Of a stretch of DNA of 64,000 bases, positions 34,762-47,000 are shown piece by piece. Source of the stretch: VRUE01 sp963774405. Its GTDB lineage: Bacteria > Actinomycetota > Thermoleophilia > Solirubrobacterales > 70-9. The number at the start of each line of letters is the position of its first letter. The first letter of the stretch is position 1. Position numbers and translations under genes: made by a program. The notes under the pieces are model-generated. The model was not told the origin of the DNA. It did no database searches and saw only the letters and a list, made by a program, of their open reading frames with translations. The stretch covers positions 62,001 to 126,000 of the forward strand of contig CAVZEV010000011.1 in NCBI GenBank assembly GCA_963774405.1, given 5' to 3'.

Positions 34762-37700
34762 GCGCCGGCAACCCGGACCTGGTCGAGGCCCTGCGCGTCG
34801 CCCTCAAGGAGCGCGACCGCCTGCGCAGGGAGAACGCCCGCCTGCTCGACGGCGCCGGCGAGCCGATCGCGATCGTCGGCATGGCCTGCCGCTACCCGGG
34901 CGGCGTCGACTCGCCGCGCTCGCTCTGGGAGCTCGTCGCCGCCGGAGGCGACGCGATCGGCCCCTTCCCCACCGACCGCGGCTGGGACCTCGAGCGCCTC
35001 TACAGCCCCGACCCCGACCGGCCCGGCACCTGCTACGCCCGCGGCGGCGGCTTCCTCGATGACGTCGCCGGCTTCGACGCGGCCTTCTTCGGCGCCTCGC
35101 CGCGCGAGGCGATCGGCGGGGACCCGCAGCTGCGCCTCCTGGTCGAGACGTCCTGGGAGGTGCTGGAAGACGCCCGGATCGTACCGGCCTCGCTGCGCGG
35201 CAGCCAGACCGGCGTCTTCGTCGGCGCGATGTTCCACGACTACGGCTGGGGCCGGGTGGCCTCCGATCGCGAGAGCGAGATCAACTCGCCCAACGTCGGC
35301 GCCGGCAGCGTCCTCTCCGGCCACCTCGCCTACACCTACGGCCTCGAGGGGCCGACGGTCTCGATCGACACCGCCTGCTCGACCTCGCTGGTGGCGATGC
35401 ACCTCGCCGCCCAGGCCCTGCGCGCCGGCGAGTGCTCGCTGGCGCTGGCCGGCGGCGTCACGGTGTTCTCGACCCCGCGCAGCTTCATCGAGAGCGCCCG
35501 CCAGCGCGGCCTCGCCCCGGACGGGCGCAGCAAGGCCTTCGCCGAGGCCGCCGACGGCGTCGGCTTCTCCGAGGGCGTCGGGCTGCTGGCGCTGGAGCGC
35601 CTCTCCGACGCCCAGCGCAACGGCCGCCACGTGCTCGCCACGATCCGCGGCTCGGCCGTCAACCAGGACGGCGCCTCCAACGGCATGACCGCCCCCAACG
35701 GCCCCGCCCAGGAGCGGGTGATCCGCCAGGCGCTCGCCAACGCGAGGCTGGAGCCCGCCGAGGTCGACGCGGTCGAGGCCCACGGCACCGGCACCACGCT
35801 CGGCGACCCGATCGAGGCCGGCGCCCTGCTCGCCACCTACGGCCAGGACAGGGAGGTCCCGCTGAAGCTCGGCTCGGTCAAGTCCAACATCGGCCACCCG
35901 CAGGCGGCCGCCGGCGTGGCCGGGGTGATCAAGACCGTGATGGCGATGCGCGAGGGCGTGCTGCCCAAGACACTCCACGTCGACGCCCCCTCCTCGAAGA
36001 TCGACTGGGGGGCGGGGAAGGTCGAGCTGCTCGCCGAGGCGAGCGCCTGGGAGTCGGACGGGCGCCCCCGCCGCGCCGGCGTCTCCGCCTTCGGCGCCAC
36101 CGGCACCAACGCCCACCTGATCCTCGAGCAGGCGCCGCCGCCGGTCGCCGATTCCGGCGGGGAGGACGCCCCCGAGGCCGCCCTGTCGGGCCCGGTGCCT
36201 CTCGTCCTCTCGGCCAGGTCCGAGCCGGCGCTGCGCGAGTCCGCCGAGCGCCTCGCCTCCCACCTGCGCGAGAGCCCCGAGCTCGACCTCACCGACGTCG
36301 CCCACTCGCTGACCGCGACCCGGACCGGCTTCGAGCAGCGCGCCGTCGTCCTCGGCGCCGGCCGCGAGCAGCTGCTCGGCGGCCTGGCGGCGCTGGCCGG
36401 CGATGCCGGCGCCCCCGGCCTGATCCGCGGGCGCGCCCGCGCCGATCGCGATCCCGTCTTCGTCTTCCCCGGCTACGGCTCGCAGTGGCTGGGGATGGGA
36501 CGGGAGCTGATCGAGACCTCGCCGGTCTTCGCGCGGCGCATGCGCGAGTGCACCGAAGCGCTCGAGCCGCACTTGAAGTGGCCGCTCGAGGACATCCTGC
36601 GCGGCGCCGAGGGCGTGCCCTCGATCGACTGGCCGTTCGTCGGCACCCAGGCCCTCTTCGCCGTCACCGTCTCGCTGGTCGAGCTCTGGCGGGCCTGCGG
36701 CGTCGAGCCCGCCGCCGTCGTCGGCCACTCCCAGGGCGAGCTGATCGCCGCCCACGTGGCCGGCGGTCTCAACCTCGACGACGCCGCCCGCGCCGTCGTC
36801 GCGCGGATCGAATCGATGCACCCGCTGGACGGCAACGGCGGCATGGCCTCGATCGCGCTGCCCGGCGGCGAGATCGAGCCGCGCCTCGAGCGCTGGGGCG
36901 GTCGGGTCTCGATCGCCGCCCTCAACGGGCCCTCCTCCACAGTCGTCTCCGGGGATACCGAGCCGCTCGAGGAGCTGATCGCCGAGTGCGTCGCCGCGGG
37001 GGTCAAGGCGAAGAAGATCCAAGGCGCCAGCGGTGCCTCGCACTCGGCCCAGGTCGAGGCGCTCCACGACGGCATGATCGAGGCCCTGGCGCCGATCGCC
37101 CCGCGCAGCGGCGAGGTCCCCTTCCACTCGACCGTGACCGGCGAGGTGCTCGACATGGCCGAGCTGACGCCCGAGTACTGGTACCGCAACCTGCGCCAGA
37201 CGGTCCGCCTGGCGCCGGTGATCGCCGACCTGATCGAGCAGGGCCGGCGCGCCTTCATCGAGGTCAGCCCGCACCCCGTGCTCGGCCTCAGCCTGGGGGA
37301 AATCGCCGCGGCGGCCGAGGGCCCGGACTCGGTCGCGGTGCTCGGCACGCTGCGCCGCGACGACGGCGGCCCCGAGCGCTTCGCCACCTCGCTGGCCGAG
37401 GCCCACGCCGCCGGTGCCAGGGTCGAGTGGAGCCGCTTCTTCGCCGGCACGGGGGCGCGGTCCGTGGCGCTGCCGACCTACCCCTTCCAGCGCAAGCGCT
37501 TCTGGCTCGAGCCCGGCAACGGCGGCTCGGACCCCGGGGCGATCGGCCTTGGCGACACCGGGCACCCGCTGCTGCGGGCCTCGATCGAGGATCCCGAGGG
37601 GGACCGGGTGACCCTGAGCGGGCGCGTCTCGATCCAGTCCCACCCCTGGCTGGCCGACAGCGCCGGCGACGGTGCCGCGGCCTTCCCCGCCTCCGGCCTG

Positions 37701-40700
37701 CTCGAGCTGGCGCTGCGCGCCGGCGCCGAGGTCGGTTGCGAGCGCCTGCTCGAGCTGACCCTGGAGCAGCCGTTGGCGCTGCCGCCGGGCGCCGGCGTGC
37801 AGCTGCAGGTCAGGCTCGGCGAGCCCGGCGAGAGCGGCGCCCGGCCGCTCTCGATCCACGCCCGGCCGGAGGGGGACGAGGCGGCGGGGTGGATCTGCCA
37901 CGCGAGCGGGGCGGTCGGCTCGGAGGTCGCGCGAGGGCTCGCGCTGCCGGCGGCCTGGCCGCCGCCCGACGCCGAGCCGATCGACGTCGACGCCACCTAT
38001 GACCGCCTCGCCGCGGCCGGTCTCGACTACGGCCCCGCCTTCCAGGGACTGACCGCCGCCTGGGCGAAGGACGGCGAGGTCTTCGCCGAGGTCTCGCTCG
38101 CTCCCGAGCAGGTCTCCGAAGCGAGCCGCTTCGGCCTCCACCCGGCCCTGCTCGACTCGGTCCTGCACTGCATCGGCGCCGGCACCGGCGAGGCGGACGT
38201 GGAGCCGCCCGGGCTGCCCGCCGCCTGGGCCGGCGTCTCGCTCCACGCCGGCGGCGCCGCGGCGCTGCGCGCCCGGATCTCGCCGAGCGCCGACGGCGGG
38301 GTCGCGCTCGCCCTCGCCGACCCGCAGGGGGAGCCGGTTGCGAGCGTCGCCGGCCTGCGCCTGCGCGCCGGGCTGCCGGCGTCGCCGCGCAAGGCCGCGT
38401 CGGCACCGCGCCGGCGCCGCGCAGCCGGCGCCGGCGGTGCCCTCGCCACGCGGCTGGCAGCGGTCGCCGAGGAGGAGCGCGAGTCGCTCGTCCTCGACCT
38501 GGTCCGCGGCGAGGCCGCCCTGGTCCTCGGCCATGACTCGATCGCCGAGGTCGACCCCGAGCTGCCCTTCCGCGACCTCGGCTTCGACTCCGCCGGCGCG
38601 GTCGAGCTGCGCAACCGGCTCGGCGCGGCCACCGGCATCAGCCTGTCACCGACGCTGGTCTTCGACTACCCCTCCGCGGCGGAGCTGGCCCGCTACCTGC
38701 TCGAGCAGGCGAGCGGCGAGGGCGAGCGGGCGAGGCCGGTGCTGCGCGCCCAGAGCAGCGACGAGCCGATCGCGATCGTCGGCATCGCCTGCCGTTACCC
38801 CGGCTCGGCCGGCTCCCCCGAGCAGCTCTGGGAGATGCTCGCCGCGGGCCGCGACGCGATCGGCCCCTTCCCCGCCGACCGCGGCTGGGACCTCGAGCGC
38901 CTCCACCACCCCGACCCGGACCGGCCGGGACGAGCTACGCCCGCGAGGGCGGCTTCCTCTACGACGCCGCCGAGTTCGACCCGGCCTTCTTCGGCATCTC
39001 GCCGCGCGAAGCGGCCTCGCTCGACCCCCAGCAGCGGTTGCTCTTGGAATCCTCCTGGGAGGCGCTCGAGCACGCCGGCCTCGACCCCCTCGCCCTGCGC
39101 GGCTCCCCGACCGGGATCTTCGCCGGCGTCAGCTCGCTCGACTACGCCGGCGGGCTGCTCGACTCCGATCAGGCGTTCGACGGCTTCCGCCTCTTCGGCG
39201 CCTCCGGCAGCGTGGTCTCGGGAGGGTCTCCTACACCCTCGGCCTCGAGGGCCCGTCGATGACCGTCGACACCGCCTGCTCCTCCTCGCTGGTCGCGATC
39301 CACCTCGCCGCGGCGGCGCTGCGGGCGGGGGAGTGCGAGCTGGCCCTGGCCGGCGGCGTCTCCGTGCTCTCCTCGCCGATCGCCTTCAGCGAGTTCAGCC
39401 GCCTGCGCGGCCTGGCGCCCGACGGGCGCTGCAAGGCCTTCTCCGAGGCCGCCGACGGGGTCGGCTGGTCTGAGGGCGATCGGCGTCCTCGTGCTCGAGC
39501 GCCTCTCCGAGGCCGAGCGCAACGGCCACCGCGTGCTCGCCACGATCCGCGGCTCCGCGGTCAACCAGGACGGCGCCTCCAACGGGATGACCGCGCCCAA
39601 CGGCCCCTCGCAGGAGCGGGTGATCCGCCAGGCCCTCGCCAACGCGAGGCTCGAGCCCGGGGACATCGACGCGGTCGAGGCCCACGGCACCGGCACCTCA
39701 CTGGGCGACCCGATCGAGGCGACGGCGCTGCTCGCCACCTACGGCCAGGAGCGCGAGACGCCGCTGAAGCTCGGCTCGATCAAGTCCAACCTCGGCCATA
39801 CCCAGGCGGCGGCGGGGGTCGCCGGGGTGATCAAGACCGTGATGGCGATGCGCGAGGGCGTGCTGCCGAAGACCCTGCACGTCGACTCCCCCTCCTCGAA
39901 GATCGATTGGGAGGCGGGGCGGATCGAGCTGCTGGCCGAAGCGGGGGAGTGGAAGCCCAACGGACACCCGCGCCGGGCGGGGGTCTCCTCCTTCGGCGCC
40001 TCGGGCACCAACGTCCACCTGATCCTGGAAGAGGCACCCCCGCTTGCCGCTCCGGGTCCGCAGCGCGAGGGGATCGCGGGGCCGATCCCCCTGGTCCTCT
40101 CGGCCAAATCGACCGAGGCGCTGCGCGAGGCGGCAAGCCGCCTCGCCGCCCACATCGAGGAGCACCCCGAGCTCGGCCTCACGGACCTCTCCTTCTCTCT
40201 CGCCACCACCAGGGCCCAGCTCGAACAGCGCGCGGCGGTGGTGGGGACAGAGCGCGAGCAGCGCCTCACCGCCCTTCGTTCCCTCGCGACGGGCGAGCCA
40301 TCCCCCGACACCCACGAGGCAACCGCCCGCAACGGCCGCCTCGCCCTGCTCTTCACCGGCCAGGGCTCCCAGCGAGCGGGCATGGGCAGGGAGCTATGCG
40401 AGACCTACCCGGCCTACGCCAAGGCCCTGGAGGAGGCCTGCGCGGAGATCGACAAGCACCTGGAGGTCTCCCTGAAGGACCTGCTCTTCGCCGAGCCCGG
40501 CTCAGAGCAAGCGCAGCTGCTCGACGACACCGCCTACGCCCAGCCCGCCCTCTTCGCCGTCGAGCTGGCGCTCTACCGCCTCTTCGAGTCCCGGGGCCTC
40601 GAGGCAGACCTGCTCACCGGCCACTCGGTCGGCGAGATCGTCGCCGCCCACATCGCCGGAGTCTTCTCCCTGGAGGACGCCGCCAAGCTGGTCTGCGCCC

Positions 40701-43700
40701 GGGGCAAGCTGATGGGCGATCTCCCTGCGGGCGGGGCGATGCTGGCGATCGAGGCGAGCGAGGAGGAGGCGCTTGCCGCGATCGAGGGCAAGGAGCAGCT
40801 CTCTCTCGCCGCGGTCAACTCGCCCAACGCCACCGTCGTCTCCGGCGATGCCGAGGCGATCGAGGCGATCGAGTCCCACTTCAAGGCAGAGGACCGCAAG
40901 ACCAAGCGCCTCACCGTCTCCCACGCCTTCCACTCGCCCCTGATCGAGCCGATGCTGGAGCAGTTCTCAGAGCTCGTCTCCTCGCTCAGCCTCAACGAGC
41001 CGAAGCTGCCGGTGATCTCCAACCTGACGGGCGAGCAGCTCACCCCCGAGCAGGCGACCGACCCCGCCTACTGGGTCTCCCACGCCAGGGAGCCGGTGCG
41101 CTTCGCCGACGCGGTCGCGACCCTGAAGGAGCGCGGCGCCACCACCTACCTCGAGCTCGGCCCCGACCCAGTCCTCACCGCGATGGCCGCCGCCACTCTC
41201 GGCGAGGACGCCAAGGCCGCCCTGGTCCCGACCCTGCGCGAGGGCCGCGAGGAGCCCAAGGCCCTCGCCCTCGCCCTCGGCGCCGCGCACGCCTCCGGCG
41301 CCAAGCTCGACTGGAGCGCCTACTTCAAGGGCACCGCCGCCCGCGCCGTGCCGCTGCCCACCTACCCCTTCCAGCGCAAGCGCTACTGGCTCAACCCCTC
41401 CGGCGGCAGCGGTGACCCCGCCGCACTGGGCCTCGCCGCCGCCGACCACCCGCTGCTCTCGGCCTCGATCGAAGATCCCGAGGGAGGCATCACCCTCACC
41501 GGCCGCATCGCCCGCCAGACCCACCCCTGGCTGGCCGATCACGCCGCCTTCGGCATCGTCCTGCTCCCCGGCACCGCCTTCCTCGAGCTGGCCCTGCGGG
41601 CCGGTGCCGAGGCCGGTTGTGAGCTGCTCGAGCAGCTCACCCTGCAGGCGCCCCTGCTCGTCCCCGAGTCCGGCGGCATTGCCCTACAGGTATCGCTCTC
41701 TCCCGAGGGCGAGGACGGCAGGCGCGAGGTCTCGATCCACTCCCGCGCCGAGGCCGGCCCGGAGGAGGAGCCGGGGGAGTGGCTGCTGCACGCCCGGGGC
41801 GTCCTCTCCGCCGCGGCGCCCGAGCCGGCCGAGCCGCTCGGGGCCTGGCCGCCGCGCGGGGCGGAGCCGCTCGACCCCGCCACGCTGTACGTGGACCTGG
41901 CTGAGGTGGGGCTCGATTACGGCCCGGCCTTCCAGGGAGTGACGGCGGCCTGGCGCGCGGGCGAGGAGGTCTACGCGGAGCTCTCGCTCGCCGAGGAGCA
42001 GGCAGCCGAAGCCGCTCGCTTCGAGCTTCACCCGGCCCTGCTCGACGCCGCCTTTCACGCCGCCGGCGGTCCCGGCCTCGCCGAGGGCGGCCAGGCAACG
42101 CTCCCCTCTGCCTGGAGCGGGGTCAGCCTCAGCTCCCCGGGCCAGGCCTCGCTGCGAATTCGTCTCGCGAGCGGGGAGGGCTCCCTGGCGCTGAGCGCCT
42201 TCGACGAGGCGGGCGCCCCGGTTCTCACCGTCTCCAGCCTGGCCGCCAGGCCGCTGTCCCCCGAGCAGCTCGGCGGGCGCAGGCCGGAGCGCAGCGACCT
42301 GCTCTGCCTGAAGTGGGTCGAGCCCGCGCCGACGACGACGGCTGGGGCCCCGGCCAGGCTGCTCAGCCTGGCCGAGCTGGGCGGGGAGCGCGAGCCCGAC
42401 ACCGCCCGCGCCGCCCACGCGGCGACCGCGGCCGCCCTGGAGCTGATCCAGGCGACCCTCGCCGAGCAGCCGGGGGAGGGGGAGGAGCCGACCCGCCTCG
42501 CCCTGCTCACCGAGGGCGCCGTGGCGGCCGCGCCCGGCGAGGCCCCCGATCCTGCCGCCGCCGCCGTTTGGGGCCTGGTGCGCTCGGTCCAGTCGGAGAA
42601 CCCCGGTCGCTTCGCCCTGATCGACGCGGACGGCTCCGACGCATCTCGTCAGGCGGTCGCAAGGGCTCTCGCCGCAAGCGCCGCGGAGCCCCAGATCGCC
42701 CTGCGCGAGGGCCGGCTGCTGGTCCCGAGGGTGAGCGACGGCGAGAGCGAGGAGGGCGAGGTGCCGGCGGCGATCGACCCCGAGCGCACGGTCCTGATCA
42801 CCGGCGCCACCGGAACCCTGGGCGCCCTCGTCGCCCGCCACCTGGTCGAGGCGCACGGAGCCCGCCGGCTGCTGCTGGTCAGCCGCAGCGGCTCGGCCGC
42901 GGGAGGCGCGGCCGAGCTGGCCCAGGCGCTCGCCGAGCTCGGCGCCGAGGTTCGCATCGAGGCCTGCGACGTCTCCGAGCGCCACTCCGTGCAGGCCCTG
43001 GTCGACTCGATCGGCCCCGAGCACCCGCTCGGCGCCGTGATCCACGCCGCCGGCCTGATCGAGGACGGCGTCGCCACCTCGCTCACCCGCGAGCAGCTCG
43101 ATCGCGTCCTCGCCCCCAAGGTCGACGGCGCCTGGAACCTGCACGAGGCCTGCGCCGACAAGGACCTCTCGGCCTTCCTCATGTTCTCCTCGCTGACCGG
43201 CACGGTCGGCGGCCCCGGCCAGGGCAACTACGCCGCCGCCAACGTCTTCATGGACGCCCTCGCCCAGCAGCGCCGGGCAGATGGCCTCGCCGCGACCTCG
43301 ATCGCCTGGGGGATGTGGGAGCGCGAGAGCGCGATCACGGACGGACCTCGGCGAGGCCGACAGGGCCCGCGCCCGTCGCGTCGGCGCCGAGCGGATCGCC
43401 GACGAGCGCGGCCTCGAGCTGCTCGACCTCGCCCTCGCCCGCCTCGCGCCCTTCGCGATCGCGGCCCCGGTGGACCGCGGCGCCCTCGCTCGCATGGACG
43501 CCGCCGGCATGCTGCCGCCGATCCTGCGCGGCCTGCTGCCCAAGCGCTCCGGGCGTCGCCGGGCTGCCACCGCCTCCCTCGCCGAGCGCCTCGCTCGCGT
43601 CCCCGAGGCCGATCGCGAGGCCGCCGTCCTGGAGCTGGTCCGCGAGGAGGCGGCGGCGGTGCTCGGTCACCCCTCGGCCACGGAGGTGCCGCCGGAGCGG

Positions 43701-44081
43701 CCCTTCAACGAGCTCGGCTTCGACTCGCTGGCGGCGGTCGAGATGCGCAACCGGCTCGGCGCTGCGACCGGGGTGCAGCTGCCGCCCACCATCGTCTTCG
43801 ACTATCCCAACGCCACGGCCCTCGCCGGCTTCCTGCTCGCCGCGGTCGGCGAGGGGGGCGAGGCCGGGGTCGAGGACGAGCTGGGCCGGCTCGAGCTGGC
43901 CCTGGCCGGTATTGCCGGCGACGATCCAAAGCGCCAGGCCCTCGCCGGGCACCTGCGCGCCCTTGCCGCCGACCTCGAAAGCGACGCGGCCGGCGAGCAG
44001 GCCAAGTCTGAGATTGACCGTCTCGAGCAGGCCTCCGACGAGGAGCTGCTCGAGTTCATCGACCAACAGGTTGGGGGGTAG
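34758..44081 (+). CDS. Type I PKS D: modules 6 (no ketoreduction) and 7
   Basis: About 3,100 residues. It begins with a docking helix (EALRVALKERDRLRRENARL) very like that of PKS B. Module 6 is KS6-AT6-DH6*-ACP6 and module 7 is KS7-AT7-DH7-KR7-ACP7. Its C-terminus is a different, classic docking type: a helical spacer and then DRLEQASDEELLEFIDQQ. Frameshifts lie near 38,932, 39,224, 39,478 and 43,345; module 6 reads through without one. KS6 and AT6 are the most divergent copies in the cluster. The stop at 44,081 is followed two bases later by the ATG of PKS E, with TTGGGGGGTAGGC as ribosome binding region. Confidence 0.85.
34858..38710 (+). other. PKS module 6: KS-AT(atypical)-inactive DH-ACP, no KR
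   Basis: KS6 has DTACSTS instead of DTACSSS and DPQLRLLVETSWEVLEDA instead of the usual DPQQRLLLEASWEALEDA, but keeps Cys and both His. AT6 starts FVFPGYGSQW (Tyr for Gln), has GHSQGE, and its specificity motif is GASH (37032-37043) rather than HAFH or YASH. DH6 reads LADSAGDGAAAFP where active copies read LADHAAFG: the catalytic His is Ser (codon 37659-37661). The DH is followed within about 100 residues by ACP6 (GFDSAGAVEL) with no KR fold. The beta-keto group should therefore stay. Confidence 0.8.
38760..43840 (+). other. PKS module 7: KS-AT(malonyl)-DH-KR-ACP
   Basis: KS7 has DTACSSS, EAHGTGT and SNLGHT. AT7 has GHSVGE and SHAFH (malonyl). DH7 has HAAFGIVLLPG and LLDAAFH. KR7 belongs to a second KR subtype, shared with modules 8 and 9: GATGTLG, LIED in place of LDD, FSSLTGTVGG and QGNYAAAN. 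ACP7 has GFDSLAAVEMRN. Predicted: C2 unit with a double bond. Confidence 0.75.
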
Positions 44082-44083
44082 GC

Positions 44084-47000
44084 ATGGCGGACGAGCAGCA
44101 GCTGCGCAGCTATCTGAAGCGGGTGACGATCGAGCTGGCCGAGGAGCGCAAGCGCCTGCACGCCTACCGCCACGAGCCGATCGCGATCGTCGGCATGTCA
44201 TGCCGCTTTCCCGGCGGGGCCGACTCGCCGGCCAAGCTCTGGGACCTGCTCGCCGATGGCCGCGACGCGATCTCCGAGTTCCCCGCCGACCGCGGTTGGG
44301 ACCTCGAGCGCCTTCACCATCCCGATCCCGACCACCCCGGCAGCACCTATGCCCGCGGGGCCGGCTTCGTCTACGACGCGACTGAGTTCGACCCCGCCTT
44401 CTTCGGCATCTCCCCGCGCGAGGCCCTGGCCATGGACCCCCAGCAGCGGCTGCTGCTGGAAGCGAGCTGGGAGGCACTGGAGGACGCCGGGCTCGACCCC
44501 CTGGGCCTGCGCGGCAGCTCGGCCGGGATCTTCGCCGGGATCAGCGCGCTCGACTACAGCGTCGGCCTCAGCGCCGACGACGAGCAGCTCGACGGCCACC
44601 GCCTGGTCGGCATGGCCGGCAGCGTCCTCTCCGGCCGCGTTTCCTACACCCTCGGCCTCGAGGGCCCGTCGATGACCGTCGACACCGCCTGCTCCTCCTC
44701 GCTGGTCGCGATCCACCTCGCCTCGCAGGCGCTGCGAGGAGGGGAGTGCGAGCTGGCGCTGGCCGGCGGCGTGACCGTGCTCGCGACCTCGACGGCGATC
44801 AGCGAAATCTCCCGCCAGCGCGGCCTCGCCCCGAACGGGCGCAGCAAGGCCTTCGCCGAGGCGGCCGACGGCGTCGGCTGGGGGGAGGGCGTCGGCGTCC
44901 TCGTCCTCGAGCGCCTCTCCGACGCCGAGGCAAAGGGCCGGCGCGTGCTCGCCACCGTGCGCGGCTCGGCCGTCAACCAGGACGGCGCCTCCAACGGGCT
45001 CACCGCTCCCAACGGGCCCTCGCAGGAGCGGGTGATCCGCCAGGCCCTCGCCGGCGCCCGTCTGCAGCCCCAGGACGTCGACGCGGTCGAGGCCCACGGC
45101 ACGGGGACGTCCCTGGGCGACCCGATCGAGGCCGGCGCCCTGCTCGCCACCTACGGCCAGGAGCGCGAGGCGCCGCTGCGGCTCGGCTCGATCAAGTCCA
45201 ACATCGGCCACACCCAGGCGGCGGCGGGGGTCGCGGGCGTGATCAAGACCGTGATGGCGATGCGCGAAGGGATCCTGCCCAAGACGCTGCACGTCGACGC
45301 CCCCTCCTCCAAGATCGACTGGGGGGCGGGGCGGATCGAGCTGCTGACCGAGGCGGCGGAGTGGCAGCCGAACGGGCATCCGCGCCGCGCCGGGGTCTCC
45401 TCCTTCGGCGCCTCCGGCACCAACGCCCACCTGATCCTCGAGCAGGGGCCGGCTCCCGACGCAGCCGAGGATGGCGAGCGGGGGTCGACACCCCTGCCCG
45501 GGTCGCTGCCCTTCGTCCTCTCGGCCAAATCCAGCGAGGCGCTGCGCGACGCGGCCGGCCGGCTCGCCGCTCATCTGGGCGGGCACCCCGGGCATGACCT
45601 CGCCGACCTCTCCCTCTCGCTCGCGACCACCCGCTCCGCGCTCGAACAGCGCGCGGTGCTGCTCGGCGGCGGTCGCCGGGAGTTGCTGAGCGGCCTCGCC
45701 GCCCTCCACACGGGCGCGCCGGCGGACAACCTCGTCCTCGGCAGCGTTCGCTCCGAGCAGCGCCCCGTCTTCTGCTTCCCGGGCCAGGGCGCCCATCGTC
45801 AGGGCATGGCCCTGGAGCTGCTCGAGACCTCGGAGCGCTTCAGGGCTCACATGCACGACTGCGAAGAGGCTCTCGCCCCGTTCGTCGATTGGTCTCTGCA
45901 GGAGCTGCCCTGAGGGAGGACCAGTCCGACTGGCCCGCTCGCCCCGACGGCCCTCCAACCGGCCCTCTTCGCGACGACGGTCTCCCTCGCCCGCCTCTGG
46001 CAGGACTGCGGCGTGGAGCCGTCGGTTGTGGTCGGCCACTCGCAGGGCGAGATCGCCGCCGCCCACATCGCCGGCGGGCTCTCGCTCGACGACGCAGCGC
46101 GCCTGGTCGCCCTCCGCGCCAGGGCGCTGATCAAGATCGTCGGCAGGGGGGCGATGCTGCTGGTTCCCCTGCCCCTGGGCGAGCTGGAGCCGCTGCTCAG
46201 CCCCTACGGCGAGCAGGTCTCGCATGCCGTCCAAAATGGTCCCGCTTCCCAGATCGTCTCCGGCGCCGGCGAGGCGATCGAGGAGATCGCCGCCAGCTGC
46301 GAGCAGGACGGCGTCCGGGTCAAGCGCATCGCCGCCGACGGCGCCGGGCACTCGGCCCAGATCGACGACCTCGAGGGGGAGCTGCTGGAGGCCTTCGCGC
46401 CGATCTCGCCGCGCAGCGGTGAGATCCCCTTCCACTCGACCGTGACCGGCGAGCTCACCGACACCAGCGAGCTCGGCCCCGAGTACTGGTACCGAAACCT
46501 GCGCCAGACCGTGCGCTTCGAGCCGGTGATCCGCTCCCTGCTCGAGCAGGGGCAGCGCGTCCTGATCGAGGTCGGCCCCCACCCGGCCCTGGCCTTCTCG
46601 ATCCAGGAGACGATCGACGACGCCCTCGAGCGCCCGCAGGAGGCGAGCGTGCTCGGCACCCTGCGCCGCGAGGAGCAGACCGAGCGCCGCTTCGCCCTCT
46701 CCCTGGCGGGTGCCCACGCCGCCGGCGCCAAGCTCGAGTGGGACAGCTTCTTCAAGGACAGCGGCGCCAGGGCGGTGCCGCTGCCCACCTACCCCTTCCA
46801 GCGCAAGCGCTACTGGCTCTCGGGCTCCTCCGCTGCCGGGGATCCCGCCGCGATGGGCCTCGCCCCGGCCGACCACCCGCTGCTCTCCGCCGCGATCGAG
46901 AGCCCCGCGGGAGGCCTCACCTTCACCGGCCGCATCTCCCGCCAGACCCACCCCTGGCTGGCCGACCACGCCGCCTTCGGCGTCGTCCTGCTCCCCGGCG

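Noticed and set aside
45889..45960. Genuine end of a PKS gene at the stop near 45,913
   Set aside because: The stop falls inside AT8; the neighbouring frames supply LREDQSDW and then LFATTVSLARLW at the expected places, so two indels explain it.
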